This document shows positions 1 to 9,862 of a stretch of 64,000 nt of DNA, piece by piece. How positions within the stretch are numbered: the stretch's first letter is position 1; each line of letters starts with the position of its first letter. Both the position numbers and the translations under genes were made by a program. Source of the DNA: Polynucleobacter necessarius (GTDB lineage Bacteria > Pseudomonadota > Gammaproteobacteria > Burkholderiales > Burkholderiaceae); NCBI RefSeq assembly GCF_900096765.1, contig NZ_LT615228.1, positions 440,669 through 504,668 of the forward strand, given 5' to 3'. Below the pieces are notes generated by a model. It made no database searches. It worked only from the letters and a program-made list of their open reading frames with translations, and was not told the DNA's origin.

Positions 1-374
1 TTCTTAGCAACCGCATTCAATGCTTTACCTTGTGCTGTAAAGATTTGTGCGTTAGCGGAAAGCAAATCCTTACGCTCCATGCCTGGGCCACGTGGACGTG
101 CGCCAACTAAGAGGGCAACATCAATATCTTTAAATGCAGTTAATGGATCAGAGTGGGCTGTAACACCTGCAAGTAATGGGAATGCACAGTCTTCGAGCTC
201 CATGATCACGCCAGCAAGGGCTTTTTGAGCTTTTTCATCTGGAATTTCAAGCAATTGCAGAATCACGGGCTGATCTTTGCCCAACAGGTCGCCATTGGCG
301 ATGCGGAATAGAAGGGAATATCCGATTTGACCGGCTGCACCGGTTACGGCGACACGCATTGGGGCTTTTGCCAT
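1..374 (-). CDS. mdh: Malate dehydrogenase, N-terminal part (cut by window edge)
   Basis: Malate dehydrogenase interconverts malate and oxaloacetate with NAD in the cytoplasmic TCA cycle. About 124 N-terminal codons are present and the gene runs off the left edge. Translation from the ATG at 374 gives [20 protein letters not shown], containing the Rossmann GAAGQIG motif. The segment [18 protein letters not shown] follows and is typical of the Burkholderia-type enzyme. A GGAG ribosome-binding element lies upstream of the ATG. The gene is divergent from the gntR-sdh cluster, so their promoters share the 375-525 gap. Identification is firm; only the C-terminal part is unseen. Confidence 0.95.
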   Translation of the reverse strand, partial: MAKAPMRVAVTGAAGQIGYSLLFRIANGDLLGKDQPVILQLLEIPDEKAQKALAGVIMELEDCAFPLLAGVTAHSDPLTAFKDIDVALLVGARPRGPGMERKDLLSANAQIFTAQGKALNAVAK

Positions 375-455
375 TGCTGATAACTCCAGAGGAAGGTTAA
401 GTGGGTTGATTAATAAAAACTTTTTTATTATCCATCCAAGTGTATGGACTTTCGC

Positions 456-486
456 TTTACACTGTCAATGATGTCTTATATAAGAC
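456..486 (+). promoter_or_regulatory. Sigma70-like promoter with palindromic operator over the -10 (gntR)
   Basis: A -35-like TTTACA (456-461) and a -10-like TATAAG (479-484) are separated by 17 bp and point toward gntR. A perfect 14-bp palindrome, GTCTTATATAAGAC (473-486), covers the -10. A symmetric site here would suit a dimeric GntR-type repressor, so autoregulation is likely. This is inference from position and symmetry; the site has not been matched to a known regulon. Confidence 0.6.
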
Positions 487-525
487 CTAGAAAATAGAAT
501 TTTATCCAATTGATGACCTCATGGA

Positions 526-1269
526 GTGGAATTGTCCGAAGTAAATTTGTCTGTACCTGCATTTAGCCCTCTGTACGAACAGATTAAGGCGATGATTTTG
601 GCTAGCCTGCAAGCTTCAGAATGGCTGCCGGGAGAGGCTATTCCTAGCGAAATGGAGCTGGCGGCGCGCTATGCAGTCAGTCAAGGGACTGTTCGTAAGG
701 CGATTGATGAGCTAGCCGCGCAAAATCTCCTGGTTAGAAGACAGGGAAAGGGCACTTTTGTGGCCACCCATCAGGAAGATGACTGGCAATACCGTTTTTT
801 ACGGCTAGAGCCAGATTCGGGTGAAAAGGTACATCTGACCAGTCAGTTTTTAGTGTGCGTGAATACTGAAGCTACTCCTTATGTCGCCAACTTGCTGAAA
901 TTAAAGGCAGGTGACCCTATTATTCATATTGATCGTATTCAGAGTTTTGCCGGCCAACCGATTGTTTTTGAAGAGATTTGGCTTCCTGGAGCGCGATTTA
1001 AGGGCTTGGATCTCAATACTTTGAATGAATGGCATGGCCCTGTGTATGCTTTGTATGAGAGTCAGTACGCTACGCACATGGTTCGGGCGGAGGAAAAAAT
1101 CAAGGCTATCGCCGCTGACCAGACTCTGTCTAAGCATCTTCATATTCAGCTGGGTGCGCCGCTCTTATCGGTTGAAAGGGTGGCATTTACCTACGGGAAT
1201 AAACCAGTAGAAATTCGACACGCAAGATACGACACTTCTGAGCAGCATTATGAAAACAAGTTGATCTGA
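526..1269 (+). CDS. GntR-family transcriptional regulator (HutC/UTRA type)
   Basis: The first 75 or so residues form the GntR winged helix-turn-helix: PLYEQIKAMI, then IPSEMELAARYAVSQGTVRKA, then the wing RRQGKGTFVA. The remainder matches a UTRA ligand-binding domain (family knowledge). The length of 247 aa is normal for the HutC subfamily. The start is uncertain. GTG at 526 is used here, but TTG at 532 has the better-spaced GGAG (523-526), and an in-frame stop at 511 excludes anything further upstream. It sits just before sdhC, an arrangement common in Burkholderiales, and probably controls sdh/TCA genes and itself through the palindrome at 473-486. The ligand is unknown. Confidence 0.85.
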   Translation: MELSEVNLSVPAFSPLYEQIKAMILASLQASEWLPGEAIPSEMELAARYAVSQGTVRKAIDELAAQNLLVRRQGKGTFVATHQEDDWQYRFLRLEPDSGEKVHLTSQFLVCVNTEATPYVANLLKLKAGDPIIHIDRIQSFAGQPIVFEEIWLPGARFKGLDLNTLNEWHGPVYALYESQYATHMVRAEEKIKAIAADQTLSKHLHIQLGAPLLSVERVAFTYGNKPVEIRHARYDTSEQHYENKLI

Positions 1270-1281
1270 TTTATCCGTTAA

Positions 1282-1301
1282 AACCCCTATTTAACCCCTA
1301 T
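1282..1301 (+). repeat. Two direct repeats AACCCCTAT, 11-bp period, upstream of sdhC
   Basis: AACCCCTAT occurs at 1282-1290 and again at 1293-1301, one helical turn apart, in the 132-bp gap between gntR and sdhC. Direct repeats phased at about 11 bp can be activator sites, but no function is shown. No convincing -35/-10 pair was found in this gap. Confidence 0.35.
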
Positions 1302-1401
1302 AAACACCTAAAAATCCCCACCACCCCCTAAGGTTTCCAATAGAATATGTTGCGATACAACAAAGTCATACTGAACCTCCACCTAACGATAGAGATTGCC
1401 C

Positions 1402-1821
1402 ATGGTTGATGCACAGCAAAACGTAAAAAAAGATAGACCGGTTTACCGAAATATTGGTCTTGCCCAGTTGGTCAAATACCGACTTCCTTGGGCCGGTAAA
1501 GTTTCCATTCTTCACCGTATCAGCGGAGCAGTACTGTTTCTCTTATTGCCATTCATTTTGTATCTCTTTGATCAAAGCATTGCTTCTGAAGTGAGTTACC
1601 AAAAATTCCAGGCATTCACCAGTGGCGTCCTAGTAAAAGTGGTTTGCCTAGGCTTGATCTGGTGTTTCTTGCACCATTTCTGTGCTGGTATCCGCTACCT
1701 CTTGCTCGATTTAGAAATCGGAGTAGAGAAGTCAGAGTCCAATCGTTCAGCCATCATTGTGTTGGTTGTTGGAATTGCCCTGACTGCAGTAGTAGGTCTT
1801 AAATTATTCGGCTTGTACTAA
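1402..1821 (+). CDS. sdhC: Succinate dehydrogenase cytochrome b556 subunit
   Basis: SdhC is one of the two membrane anchors of succinate:quinone oxidoreductase and shares heme b and the quinone site with SdhD. The 139-residue product has the family signature HRISGA at residues 38-43, three hydrophobic spans, and FLHHFCAGIRYL, which carries the likely heme-ligand histidine. I chose ATG 1402 over the in-frame TTG at 1396 because AGAG (1391-1394) is well spaced for it and the family begins near MVDA. It is the first gene of sdhCDAB-sdhE. Confidence 0.95.
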   Translation: MVDAQQNVKKDRPVYRNIGLAQLVKYRLPWAGKVSILHRISGAVLFLLLPFILYLFDQSIASEVSYQKFQAFTSGVLVKVVCLGLIWCFLHHFCAGIRYLLLDLEIGVEKSESNRSAIIVLVVGIALTAVVGLKLFGLY

Positions 1822-1845
1822 GCGCTTCACACTTAAGGAACTCTC

Positions 1846-2211
1846 ATGCCTATTTATCAAATCGGACCAAAGCGCTTAGTGGTAGGCGCTCATTACGGTC
1901 TCAAAGAGTGGATTATTCAGCGTATTACCGCGATTGTGATGGTGGTATTTACTGTTGTTCTTTTGGTTGACTATTGTATTACTGGTAGCGCCACCTATGA
2001 AGGTTGGTCTGGCTTGTTTAGTAACCAGTTCATGAAGCTGTTAACCCTTCTGACCTTATTTAGTTTGTTTTATCACGCCTGGATTGGTGTGCGTGACATC
2101 TGGATGGATTACATCAAGCCCGTCAGCATTCGTTTGACACTGCAGGTGTTAACAGTTCTGTATCTCGTAGCCTGTGTGGCCTATGCCGTGCAAATTTTGT
2201 GGAAAGTGTAA
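1846..2211 (+). CDS. sdhD: Succinate dehydrogenase hydrophobic membrane anchor subunit
   Basis: SdhD pairs with SdhC to hold the catalytic SdhAB dimer on the cytoplasmic membrane. The 121-aa protein starts with a short cytoplasmic segment ending HYGLKEWIIQRITA. It then has three hydrophobic helices, with FYHAWIGVRDIWMDYIKP before the last one, as in beta-proteobacterial SdhD. AAGGAA lies seven bases before the ATG. It ends 4 bp before sdhA. Confidence 0.95.
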   Translation: MPIYQIGPKRLVVGAHYGLKEWIIQRITAIVMVVFTVVLLVDYCITGSATYEGWSGLFSNQFMKLLTLLTLFSLFYHAWIGVRDIWMDYIKPVSIRLTLQVLTVLYLVACVAYAVQILWKV

Positions 2212-2215
2212 TTCG

Positions 2216-3994
2216 ATGACTGCAATTCAAAAATCATTGCCACGCCGCCGTTTTGATGCGGTGATTGTTGGTGCGGGTGGTTCAGGTATGTGTGCTTCAT
2301 TGCAGTTGGCTGAAGCCGGCTTGAATGTTGCTGTATTAACCAAAGTATTTCCAACACGTTCACATACAGTTGCAGCGCAAGGTGGTATCGGTGCGTCACT
2401 GGGCAACATGAGTGAAGACAACTGGCACTATCATTTTTACGACACCATCAAAGGATCTGACTGGTTGGGCGACCAAGATGTGATCGAGTTTATGTGTCGT
2501 GAAGCTCCAAAAGTGGTTTATGAGTTAGAGCACTTCGGTATGCCGTTTGACCGTAACCCAGATGGCACGATTTATCAGCGCCCATTCGGTGGGCACACAG
2601 CAAACTATGGCGAGAAGCCCGTGCAACGTGCTTGTGCTGCGGCTGACCGTACCGGTCACGCAATGTTACACACCTTATACCAACGGAACGTACGCGCAAA
2701 AACCAACTTCTTTGTTGAGTGGTTGGCCTTAGATTTGATTCGTGATGATGAGGGCGATGTCGTTGGTGTAACCGCTCTTGAAATGGAGACTGGTCAGGTT
2801 TACATCTTGGAAGCCAAGATTGTGATGTTGGCTACTGGTGGTGCTGGCCGTATTTGGGATGCATCTACTAACGCGTTTATTAATACTGGTGACGGTATGG
2901 GCTTGGCTGCACGCGCGGGTATTCCTTTGGAAGATATGGAGTTCTGGCAATTCCACCCAACTGGCGTAGCTGGTGCGGGTGTATTGCTGACAGAAGGTTG
3001 CCGTGGTGAAGGCGGCATTCTCCGTAACAAAGATGGTGAGCGTTTCATGGAACGTTATGCGCCAACACTGAAAGATTTGGCTCCACGTGACTTCGTTTCA
3101 CGCTCTATGGACCAAGAGATCAAAGAAGGACGTGGTTGTGGTCCTAACGGCGACTATGTGGTGCTCGATTTGACCCACATTGGCGCTGACACCATTATGA
3201 AGCGTCTGCCTTCTGTATATGAGATTGGTATCAACTTTGCTAACGTTGACGTAACTAAAGAGCCAATTCCAGTTGTGCCAACGATTCATTATCAGATGGG
3301 CGGTATTCCCACTAACATCAATGGTCAAGTAGTGGTGCCAGGTAATGGCAAGCACAATGAAGTGATCAACAGCTTATACGCAATTGGCGAGTGCTCTTGT
3401 GTGTCAGTACACGGTGCAAACCGCTTGGGTACAAACTCGTTGCTCGACCTCTTGGTGTTCGGTCGTGCTGCAGGTAACCATATCGTTGGTTTGAACCTCA
3501 AGAATCGCGAATTCAAACCATTGCCTAAGAATGCTGGTCAGCAAACTCTGGAGCGTATTGCGAAGTTGGATAACTCCACTTCAGGTGAGTACGCACAAGA
3601 CGTGGCGAACGACATTCGTAAGTGCATGCAGAAATACGCTGGTGTATTCCGCAATCAAGAGTTGATGGACGAAGGCGTTCGTCAAATGGCGAAATTGACT
3701 GAGCGTGCAAAACACTTGTGGGTTAAAGATAAATCTGAAATTTTCAATACAGCACGTATTGAAGCTTTGGAAGTGGCTAACTTGGTTGAGACTGCAAATG
3801 CAACAATGACTTCTGCCGCAGCTCGTAAAGAAAGTCGCGGCGCTCACTCCCACGATGATCACCCACATCGTGACGATGACAACTGGATGAAGCATACGCT
3901 TTGGTACAGCGAAGGCAATCGTTTGGACTACAAGCCAGTCCAATTGAAGCCATTAACTGTTGATTCAGTTCCTCCTAAAGAACGTACTTTCTAA
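2216..3994 (+). CDS. sdhA: Succinate dehydrogenase flavoprotein subunit
   Basis: SdhA oxidises succinate to fumarate at a covalently bound FAD. The N-terminus has the dinucleotide-binding motif GAGGSG (residues 19-24). The FAD-attachment region FPTRSHTVAAQGG and the active-site segment PRDFVSRSMDQEI follow. The length is 592 aa, against 588 in E. coli. I chose ATG 2216 because the longer in-frame reading from 2174 would overlap the sdhD coding region and add unrelated residues. A GGAAAG element lies upstream. A histidine-rich stretch (HSHDDHPHRDDD) occurs near the C-terminus, as in related bacteria. Confidence 0.97.
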   Translation: MTAIQKSLPRRRFDAVIVGAGGSGMCASLQLAEAGLNVAVLTKVFPTRSHTVAAQGGIGASLGNMSEDNWHYHFYDTIKGSDWLGDQDVIEFMCREAPKVVYELEHFGMPFDRNPDGTIYQRPFGGHTANYGEKPVQRACAAADRTGHAMLHTLYQRNVRAKTNFFVEWLALDLIRDDEGDVVGVTALEMETGQVYILEAKIVMLATGGAGRIWDASTNAFINTGDGMGLAARAGIPLEDMEFWQFHPTGVAGAGVLLTEGCRGEGGILRNKDGERFMERYAPTLKDLAPRDFVSRSMDQEIKEGRGCGPNGDYVVLDLTHIGADTIMKRLPSVYEIGINFANVDVTKEPIPVVPTIHYQMGGIPTNINGQVVVPGNGKHNEVINSLYAIGECSCVSVHGANRLGTNSLLDLLVFGRAAGNHIVGLNLKNREFKPLPKNAGQQTLERIAKLDNSTSGEYAQDVANDIRKCMQKYAGVFRNQELMDEGVRQMAKLTERAKHLWVKDKSEIFNTARIEALEVANLVETANATMTSAAARKESRGAHSHDDHPHRDDDNWMKHTLWYSEGNRLDYKPVQLKPLTVDSVPPKERTF

Positions 3995-4010
3995 GTAAGA
4001 GAGATAGAAG

Positions 4011-4715
4011 ATGAGTGATATCCGTATATTCGAAATTTACCGCTACGATCCAGATGTCGATGCAGCTCCACGCATGCAGCGTTATGAGTTAGAACTCACT
4101 GGCGAGCGTATGTTGTTGGACGCCTTGATTTCTTTGAAGAAACAAGACGAGAGTATTTCTTATCGTCGTTCATGCCGTGAAGGTGTGTGTGGTTCAGATG
4201 CCATGAACATCAACGGTAAAAACGGTTTGGCCTGTTTGACTAATATGTTGACTTTGCCTAAGGTCATCACCTTGCGTCCATTGCCTGGATTGCCAGTGGT
4301 GCGTGATTTAATTGTTGACATGACTTTGTTCTTTAAACAGTACCTGTCAATCAAGCCTTACTTAGTAAACGACAATCCACCTCCAGAAAAAGAGCGCTTA
4401 CAGAGCCCTGAAGAGCGTGAAGAGTTGAATGGTTTGTATGAGTGCATCTTGTGTGCTTCCTGCTCAACTTCGTGCCCATCTTTCTGGTGGAATCCAGATA
4501 AGTTCGTAGGCCCTGCCGGTTTGTTGCAAGCCTATCGTTTTATTGCAGACAGCCGTGATGAAGAAACTGCTCAGCGTTTAGACAACCTAGAGGATCCATA
4601 TCGCTTGTTCCGTTGCCACACCATCATGAATTGCGTGGATGTATGTCCTAAGCATCTTAATCCAACCAAGGCAATCGGCAAGATTAAGGAATTGATGGTT
4701 CGTAGGGCAGTATGA
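4011..4715 (+). CDS. sdhB: Succinate dehydrogenase iron-sulfur subunit
   Basis: SdhB passes electrons from FAD to quinone through three Fe-S clusters. The [2Fe-2S] ligands are C55, C60, D63 and C75, within SCREGVCGSDAM and NGLAC. The [4Fe-4S] motif is CILCASCSTSCP and the [3Fe-4S] motif is CHTIMNCVDVCPK. The length of 234 aa is standard. It starts 16 bp after sdhA, and its stop overlaps the sdhE start. Confidence 0.97.
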   Translation: MSDIRIFEIYRYDPDVDAAPRMQRYELELTGERMLLDALISLKKQDESISYRRSCREGVCGSDAMNINGKNGLACLTNMLTLPKVITLRPLPGLPVVRDLIVDMTLFFKQYLSIKPYLVNDNPPPEKERLQSPEEREELNGLYECILCASCSTSCPSFWWNPDKFVGPAGLLQAYRFIADSRDEETAQRLDNLEDPYRLFRCHTIMNCVDVCPKHLNPTKAIGKIKELMVRRAV

Positions 4716-4981
4716 CCCTCGGTAATTCAGAGTTATATCGTTTAAAAAGCGATGCCCGTAGAGGATTGCTAGAGAACGATTTAATTCTGCAACGCTTTTT
4801 TGGGCGATATGGTGCTCAACTAAGCGTAGAAGAGGGAAAAGTATTAAGTCAACTGTTAGCGCTTGATGACAATGATTTAATGGATTTGTTAATTGGGCGA
4901 AAAGAGGTGGTAGCTGGGCAAGAGAAGGAGATGCAGTCTGACTTCTTCAAAGCGGTATTACAAAAGCTGAGAGAGAAGTAA
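4712..4981 (+). CDS. sdhE: FAD assembly factor SdhE (succinate dehydrogenase flavinylation)
   Basis: SdhE is a small cytoplasmic factor that promotes covalent attachment of FAD to SdhA. The 89-aa product has the diagnostic RRGLLEND at residues 16-23 (RGxxE motif) followed by LILQRFF. Its ATG overlaps the sdhB stop (ATGA), which implies translational coupling. This is the usual beta-proteobacterial position between sdhB and gltA. Confidence 0.93.
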   Translation: MTLGNSELYRLKSDARRGLLENDLILQRFFGRYGAQLSVEEGKVLSQLLALDDNDLMDLLIGRKEVVAGQEKEMQSDFFKAVLQKLREK

Positions 4982-5070
4982 GTAGAAATTCAGCATTTTG
5001 GTGCAGTAGTTGCAACAGCGTGTGATCGAATAGTGTATTAATCATAATTTTGAATGACTAAGGATTAGAA

Positions 5071-6384
5071 ATGATTGAATCGGACATCAAAGCAAAACTC
5101 TCGTTTTCGGATGGCACCCCAGATATTGATTTGCCAATTTACAAAGGGACAGTAGGCCCTGACGTAATCGACATTCGTAAGCTCTATGGTCAGACGGGTA
5201 AGTTCACTTACGATTCCGGCTTCCTTTCTACTGCCTCATGCAACAGCAAAATCACTTATATCGATGGCGATAAAGGTGAGTTGCTCTATCGTGGTTACCC
5301 AATCGAAGATTTGGCTGCGAACTGTGACTTCTTAGAAGTTTGCTACCTTCTCATCAATGGTGAATTGCCAAATGCAACCGAGAAAAAAGCATTTGATGAG
5401 ATGGTCATGCACCACACTATGGTGCATGACCAAATGCAATTTTTCTTGCGTGGCTTCCGCCGTGATGCGCACCCAATGGCGGTGTTGACTGGTCTGGTTG
5501 GTGGTATGGCCGCTTTCTATCATGATGAGATTGATTACAGCGATCCTCGTGCGCGTGAAGTTGCGCAAATTCGCTTAATTGCAAAAATGCCTACTTTGGT
5601 AGCGATGGCTTATAAATATTCTGTAGGACAACCATTTATCTACCCAGATAACTCTTTGTCATACACCGCAAACTTTATGCGCATGATGTTTGCAACACCA
5701 TGTGAAGAATACAAAGTCAATCCAGTATTGGTACGCGCTTTGGATCGCATCTTCATTTTGCATGCTGACCATGAGCAAAACGCCTCTACATCCACAGTTC
5801 GTTTGTGTGGATCTTCAGGCACAAATCCATTTGCAGCGATTTCTGCTGGTATCGCTTGCCTCTGGGGTCCGGCCCACGGTGGCGCAAACGAAGCCTGCTT
5901 GCAGATGTTGAATGAGATTCAGGCCCAGGGCGGCGTAGACAAGATTCATGAATTCATTGCCCAAGTAAAAGACAAGAACTCAAGCGTTCGCTTGATGGGC
6001 TTTGGTCACCGTGTATATAAGAACTTTGACCCACGCGCGAAATTGATGCGTGAAACTTGCTATGAAGTATTGAATGAGCTTGGCTTGCAAGATGATCCAT
6101 TGTTTAAATTGGCGATGACTCTTGAGAAGATTGCTTTGGAAGACGATTACTTTGTAAGTCGTAAGCTCTATCCAAACGTTGACTTCTACTCTGGTATCGT
6201 TCAGCGCGCCCTTGGCATCCCAACAGAAATGTTCACATGTATTTTTGCCTTGGCAAGAACAGTGGGTTGGATTGCACAGTGGGAAGAAATGATTACTGAT
6301 CCTGAGTACAAAATTGGACGTCCACGCCAGTTGTACGTTGGTGAAACTTCACGCAAGGTTCCTAACATCACTGTTCGTAAATAA
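5071..6384 (+). CDS. gltA: Citrate synthase (type II, hexameric family)
   Basis: Citrate synthase condenses oxaloacetate with acetyl-CoA. The 437-aa length, the N-terminal beta domain ([20 protein letters not shown]) and the catalytic segments are those of the Gram-negative type II enzyme. The active-site segments are [25 protein letters not shown] and NVDFYSGI, supplying His, His and Asp. AAGGA lies upstream of the ATG. An 89-bp gap after sdhE probably holds its own promoter, although I could not assign one with confidence. Confidence 0.97.
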   Translation: MIESDIKAKLSFSDGTPDIDLPIYKGTVGPDVIDIRKLYGQTGKFTYDSGFLSTASCNSKITYIDGDKGELLYRGYPIEDLAANCDFLEVCYLLINGELPNATEKKAFDEMVMHHTMVHDQMQFFLRGFRRDAHPMAVLTGLVGGMAAFYHDEIDYSDPRAREVAQIRLIAKMPTLVAMAYKYSVGQPFIYPDNSLSYTANFMRMMFATPCEEYKVNPVLVRALDRIFILHADHEQNASTSTVRLCGSSGTNPFAAISAGIACLWGPAHGGANEACLQMLNEIQAQGGVDKIHEFIAQVKDKNSSVRLMGFGHRVYKNFDPRAKLMRETCYEVLNELGLQDDPLFKLAMTLEKIALEDDYFVSRKLYPNVDFYSGIVQRALGIPTEMFTCIFALARTVGWIAQWEEMITDPEYKIGRPRQLYVGETSRKVPNITVRK

Positions 6385-6401
6385 GGTTTTAAAGGTCTCT
6401 C

Positions 6402-7811
6402 ATGTCTCGTACGCTTTATGACAAATTGTGGGATGACCACGTTGTTTACTCAGAAGAGGATGGCACAGCCACGATCTATATTGACCGTCAGTTGCTCCAT
6501 GAGGTAACCAGCCCTCAAGCATTTGAGGGTTTAAATCTGGCCGGCCGTCCCGTCTGGCGTATTTCTGCCAACTTGGCAGTGTCTGATCACAATGTGCCAA
6601 CGACTGATCGCTCACATGGCATTACTGATCCGATTTCTAAGTTGCAAGTAGACACCTTGGATCAAAACTGTGATGCCTTTGGTATTACGCAATACAAAAT
6701 GAACGATACCCGACAAGGGATTGTTCATGTCATTGGACCAGAGCAGGGCGCAACCTTGCCAGGGATGGCTGTCGTTTGCGGTGATTCTCATACTAGTACC
6801 CATGGCGCTTTTGGTGCTTTGGCTTTTGGAATTGGCACCTCTGAGGTTGAGCACGTTCTTGCGACCCAAACTTTGCTCATGAAAAAGAGCAAAAATATGT
6901 TGGTACGAGTCGACGGGCGTTTGCAGCCTGGAACAACTGCAAAAGATATTGTTTTAGCAGTGATCGGTAAGATTGGCACTGCTGGCGGAACAGGTTACAC
7001 CATTGAGTTTGCGGGCGAAACTATGCGCAACTTGTCAATGGAAGGTCGCATGACCATTTGCAATATGGCGATTGAAGCCGGCGCTCGTTCAGGCTTGGTT
7101 GCTGTCGATGAAACCACTATTGAATACATTCAGGGTCGTCCATATGCACCTCAGGGTCCAGCACTCTTACAGGCTTTGCAATATTGGAGAACCTTGCATT
7201 CAGATCCAGATGCTAAATTTGATGCGGTTGTCGAATTACGTGCGGAAGAAATCGCACCACAAGTGACCTGGGGAACATCACCAGAAATGGTTCTCTCCAT
7301 TAGTGACCGGGTTCCTGATCCTGAAAAAGAACGTGATCCAAATAAGCGCGCCGCTATGGAGCGTGCTCTAGAGTATATGAACCTGAATCCCAATACGCCA
7401 CTCAGCAGTATTGCGGTGGATAAGGTATTTATTGGCTCATGCACGAACAGTCGTATAGAAGATATTCGCGCTGCCGCTAAGGTGGTTGATCGGATTGGTA
7501 AAAAAGTAGCCTCGAGTGTGAAATTGGCGATGGTAGTTCCTGGTTCTGGTTTGGTGAAAGCCCAGGCAGAGCGCGAAGGTTTAGATCGCATCTTTAAGGC
7601 TGCTGGTTTTGAATGGCGCGAACCGGGATGTTCAATGTGCTTGGCTATGAATGCTGATCGTTTAGAGCCGGGTGAGCGTTGTGCTTCTACTTCTAATCGT
7701 AATTTTGAGGGTCGTCAGGGTAATGGCGGTCGTACTCACTTGGTTAGTCCAGTGATGGCGGCTGCTGCTGCAATCGAAGGCCACTTTGTTGATGTTCGTA
7801 AGATTTCATAA
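6402..7811 (+). CDS. leuC: 3-isopropylmalate dehydratase large subunit
   Basis: LeuC with LeuD isomerises 2-isopropylmalate to 3-isopropylmalate using a [4Fe-4S] cluster. Cluster cysteines are seen in FIGSCTNSR and in [10 protein letters not shown]. The substrate-loop segment [15 protein letters not shown] is present. The length of 469 aa matches the bacterial heterodimeric form. It starts 17 bp after gltA, so part of its transcription may read through from gltA. The leu genes follow in the order leuC, lipoprotein, leuD, leuB. Confidence 0.97.
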   Translation: MSRTLYDKLWDDHVVYSEEDGTATIYIDRQLLHEVTSPQAFEGLNLAGRPVWRISANLAVSDHNVPTTDRSHGITDPISKLQVDTLDQNCDAFGITQYKMNDTRQGIVHVIGPEQGATLPGMAVVCGDSHTSTHGAFGALAFGIGTSEVEHVLATQTLLMKKSKNMLVRVDGRLQPGTTAKDIVLAVIGKIGTAGGTGYTIEFAGETMRNLSMEGRMTICNMAIEAGARSGLVAVDETTIEYIQGRPYAPQGPALLQALQYWRTLHSDPDAKFDAVVELRAEEIAPQVTWGTSPEMVLSISDRVPDPEKERDPNKRAAMERALEYMNLNPNTPLSSIAVDKVFIGSCTNSRIEDIRAAAKVVDRIGKKVASSVKLAMVVPGSGLVKAQAEREGLDRIFKAAGFEWREPGCSMCLAMNADRLEPGERCASTSNRNFEGRQGNGGRTHLVSPVMAAAAAIEGHFVDVRKIS

Positions 7812-7822
7812 GGTTAGAGCTA

Positions 7823-8032
7823 ATGAAACTTTCTTTTGTATCTCTCATTCGTAAATTAGTGATGCTTGGTTTTGTGGGCATCCTGATTTCTGCTTGCACT
7901 AACACCATGGAAGGCATGGGCAAAGATTTGCAGACCATGGGTGGCGCAATAGGTGGATCAGGCGCAAGCACGAAACAACAAAATCAATCACAAACTCAGG
8001 GTAAGGATGTTGTGGTTACTCCGGTGAAGTAA
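7823..8032 (+). CDS. Small entericidin-like lipoprotein
   Basis: This 69-aa protein has a positively charged n-region, a hydrophobic core and a lipobox L-I-S-A-C with the acylated cysteine at residue 25. A short glycine-rich segment and a Gln-rich tail follow. The region TNTMEGMGKDLQTMGGAI resembles the entericidin family (EcnA/EcnB), which are small outer-membrane lipoproteins. It lies between leuC and leuD, 11 bp after leuC, with no promoter visible, so it is probably co-transcribed with them. This placement is common in Burkholderiales. Its function here is unknown. Confidence 0.8.
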   Translation: MKLSFVSLIRKLVMLGFVGILISACTNTMEGMGKDLQTMGGAIGGSGASTKQQNQSQTQGKDVVVTPVK

Positions 8033-8066
8033 ATAACGCAGTATATTTAGAGTCAAAGTCAGAATT

Positions 8067-8714
8067 ATGGAAAAATTTACGGTATACAAAGGTTTAGTTG
8101 CTCCGCTTAATCGCGAGAACGTAGATACCGACGCCATTATTCCGAAGCAGTTTTTAAAGTCCATTAAGAAATCCGGTTTCGGTCAGAATTTGTTTGATGA
8201 GTGGCGCTATTTGGATCATGGTGAGCCTGGACAAGACTGCAGCACTCGACCACTCAACCCTGACTTTGTATTAAATCAGCCGCGCTACCAAGGAGCAGGC
8301 ATTTTGTTGGCACGCAAGAACTTTGGTTGCGGCAGCTCCCGCGAACACGCTCCATGGGCTTTGGATCAGTTTGGCTTTAGAGCTGTGATTGCCCCTAGTT
8401 TTGCTGATATCTTTTATAACAATTGCTTCAAAAATGGCGTTTTGCCAATTGTTTTGACAGAAGTTCAGGTGGATCATCTTTTTAATGAAACCAATGCGTT
8501 TAATGGCTATCAGTTAACCATTGACCTAGATGCCCAGCAAGTTATTGCCCCTGATGGGACTGCCTATAGCTTCGATGTAGCTCCTTTTAGGAAGTATTGC
8601 CTCCTCAATGGCCTAGACGATATTGGGCTAACTTTGCGTCATGCAGATAAAATTAAGGCTTATGAAGCCGAGCGCATCCTCAAAATGCCTTGGCTTGCGA
8701 CACAGTTGCCGTAA
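8067..8714 (+). CDS. leuD: 3-isopropylmalate dehydratase small subunit
   Basis: LeuD is the swivelling small subunit that completes the isopropylmalate isomerase active site with LeuC. The 215-aa product has [15 protein letters not shown] near the N-terminus and [13 protein letters not shown] in the middle. Both are hallmarks of the family, the latter carrying the substrate-binding Ser-Ser-Arg. Length is normal. Confidence 0.97.
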   Translation: MEKFTVYKGLVAPLNRENVDTDAIIPKQFLKSIKKSGFGQNLFDEWRYLDHGEPGQDCSTRPLNPDFVLNQPRYQGAGILLARKNFGCGSSREHAPWALDQFGFRAVIAPSFADIFYNNCFKNGVLPIVLTEVQVDHLFNETNAFNGYQLTIDLDAQQVIAPDGTAYSFDVAPFRKYCLLNGLDDIGLTLRHADKIKAYEAERILKMPWLATQLP

Positions 8715-8737
8715 TTTTATTGACTTAAAGGCCTTTC

Positions 8738-9808
8738 ATGAAAATTGCAGTTCTCCCGGGCGATGGGATCGGCCCGGAAATCGTTGCTCAAGCCGTTCGC
8801 GTACTCAATGCGCTTGGCCCTCAGTTTGATTTAGAGGAGGCACCCGTTGGCGGGGCTGCTTTTGATGTCGCGGGACATCCATTGCCGCCGGCTACATTAG
8901 AGCTTGCTAAAAATGCGGATGCCATTTTATTTGGCGCAGTAGGGGATTGGAAATACGATACGCTTGCGCGTGAGCTGCGTCCAGAACAAGCAATTTTGGG
9001 ATTGCGCAAACACTTAGAGTTGTTTGCTAACTTTAGACCAGCGATTTGCTATCCAGAACTCACTGCAGCATCGAGCTTAAAGCCAGAAATTATTGGTGGC
9101 TTGGATATTCTCATTGTGCGTGAGCTCAATGGTGATATTTATTTTGGTCAACCACGTGGTATTCGAACATCTGAGTTGCTTTTATTCAAAGGTGCGCGTG
9201 AAGGCTTTGACACCATGCACTATAGCGAGCCCGAAGTAGAACGCATTGGTCGAGTGGCATTTGAGGCGGCACGCAAGCGTGGCAAGAAAGTATGCAGCGT
9301 TGATAAGGCCAATGTTCTCGAGACTTCACAGTTGTGGCGTGAAGTCATGATTCGTGTTTCTAAAGATTACCCAGATGTTGAGTTATCCCATATGTATGTC
9401 GATAATGCTGCCATGCAACTAGTCAAGGCGCCTAAGGCATTTGATGTCGTGGTAACTGGTAACTTGTTCGGCGATATTTTGTCTGATGAAGCGGCGATGC
9501 TTACGGGGTCAATCGGAATGTTGCCTTCAGCATCTTTAGATAAGAACAATAAAGGCTTGTATGAGCCAAGTCATGGTTCTGCTCCTGACATCGCTGGCCA
9601 GGGCATCGCAAATCCTTTGGCAACTATTTTATCGGCCGCAATGATGCTGCGTTATTCCTTAGGAATGCCTAATGAAGCAGATCGAATTGAGAAAGCGGTT
9701 CAAAAAGTATTGGCGCAAGGATTACGTACTGCCGATATCTACACCGAAGGCACTAAAAAAGTGTCTACAGTAGAGATGGGTGATGCGGTAGTAACGGCAT
9801 TGCAATAA
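8738..9808 (+). CDS. leuB: 3-isopropylmalate dehydrogenase
   Basis: LeuB oxidatively decarboxylates 3-isopropylmalate to 2-oxoisocaproate with NAD. The product has PGDGIGPEI at the N-terminus, the substrate segment [10 protein letters not shown], the Asp-bearing metal site [12 protein letters not shown], and [19 protein letters not shown]. The length of 356 aa is typical. A good AAAGG precedes the ATG. Confidence 0.97.
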   Translation: MKIAVLPGDGIGPEIVAQAVRVLNALGPQFDLEEAPVGGAAFDVAGHPLPPATLELAKNADAILFGAVGDWKYDTLARELRPEQAILGLRKHLELFANFRPAICYPELTAASSLKPEIIGGLDILIVRELNGDIYFGQPRGIRTSELLLFKGAREGFDTMHYSEPEVERIGRVAFEAARKRGKKVCSVDKANVLETSQLWREVMIRVSKDYPDVELSHMYVDNAAMQLVKAPKAFDVVVTGNLFGDILSDEAAMLTGSIGMLPSASLDKNNKGLYEPSHGSAPDIAGQGIANPLATILSAAMMLRYSLGMPNEADRIEKAVQKVLAQGLRTADIYTEGTKKVSTVEMGDAVVTALQ

Positions 9809-9862
9809 ATAAACGAAACACAGCAAGATAGAACAAACACATTCACGAGATAGTTGATCATC

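Noticed and set aside
2174..2215. Upstream start for sdhA
   Set aside because: It would add residues from the overlapping sdhD frame. The conserved protein starts at ATG 2216.
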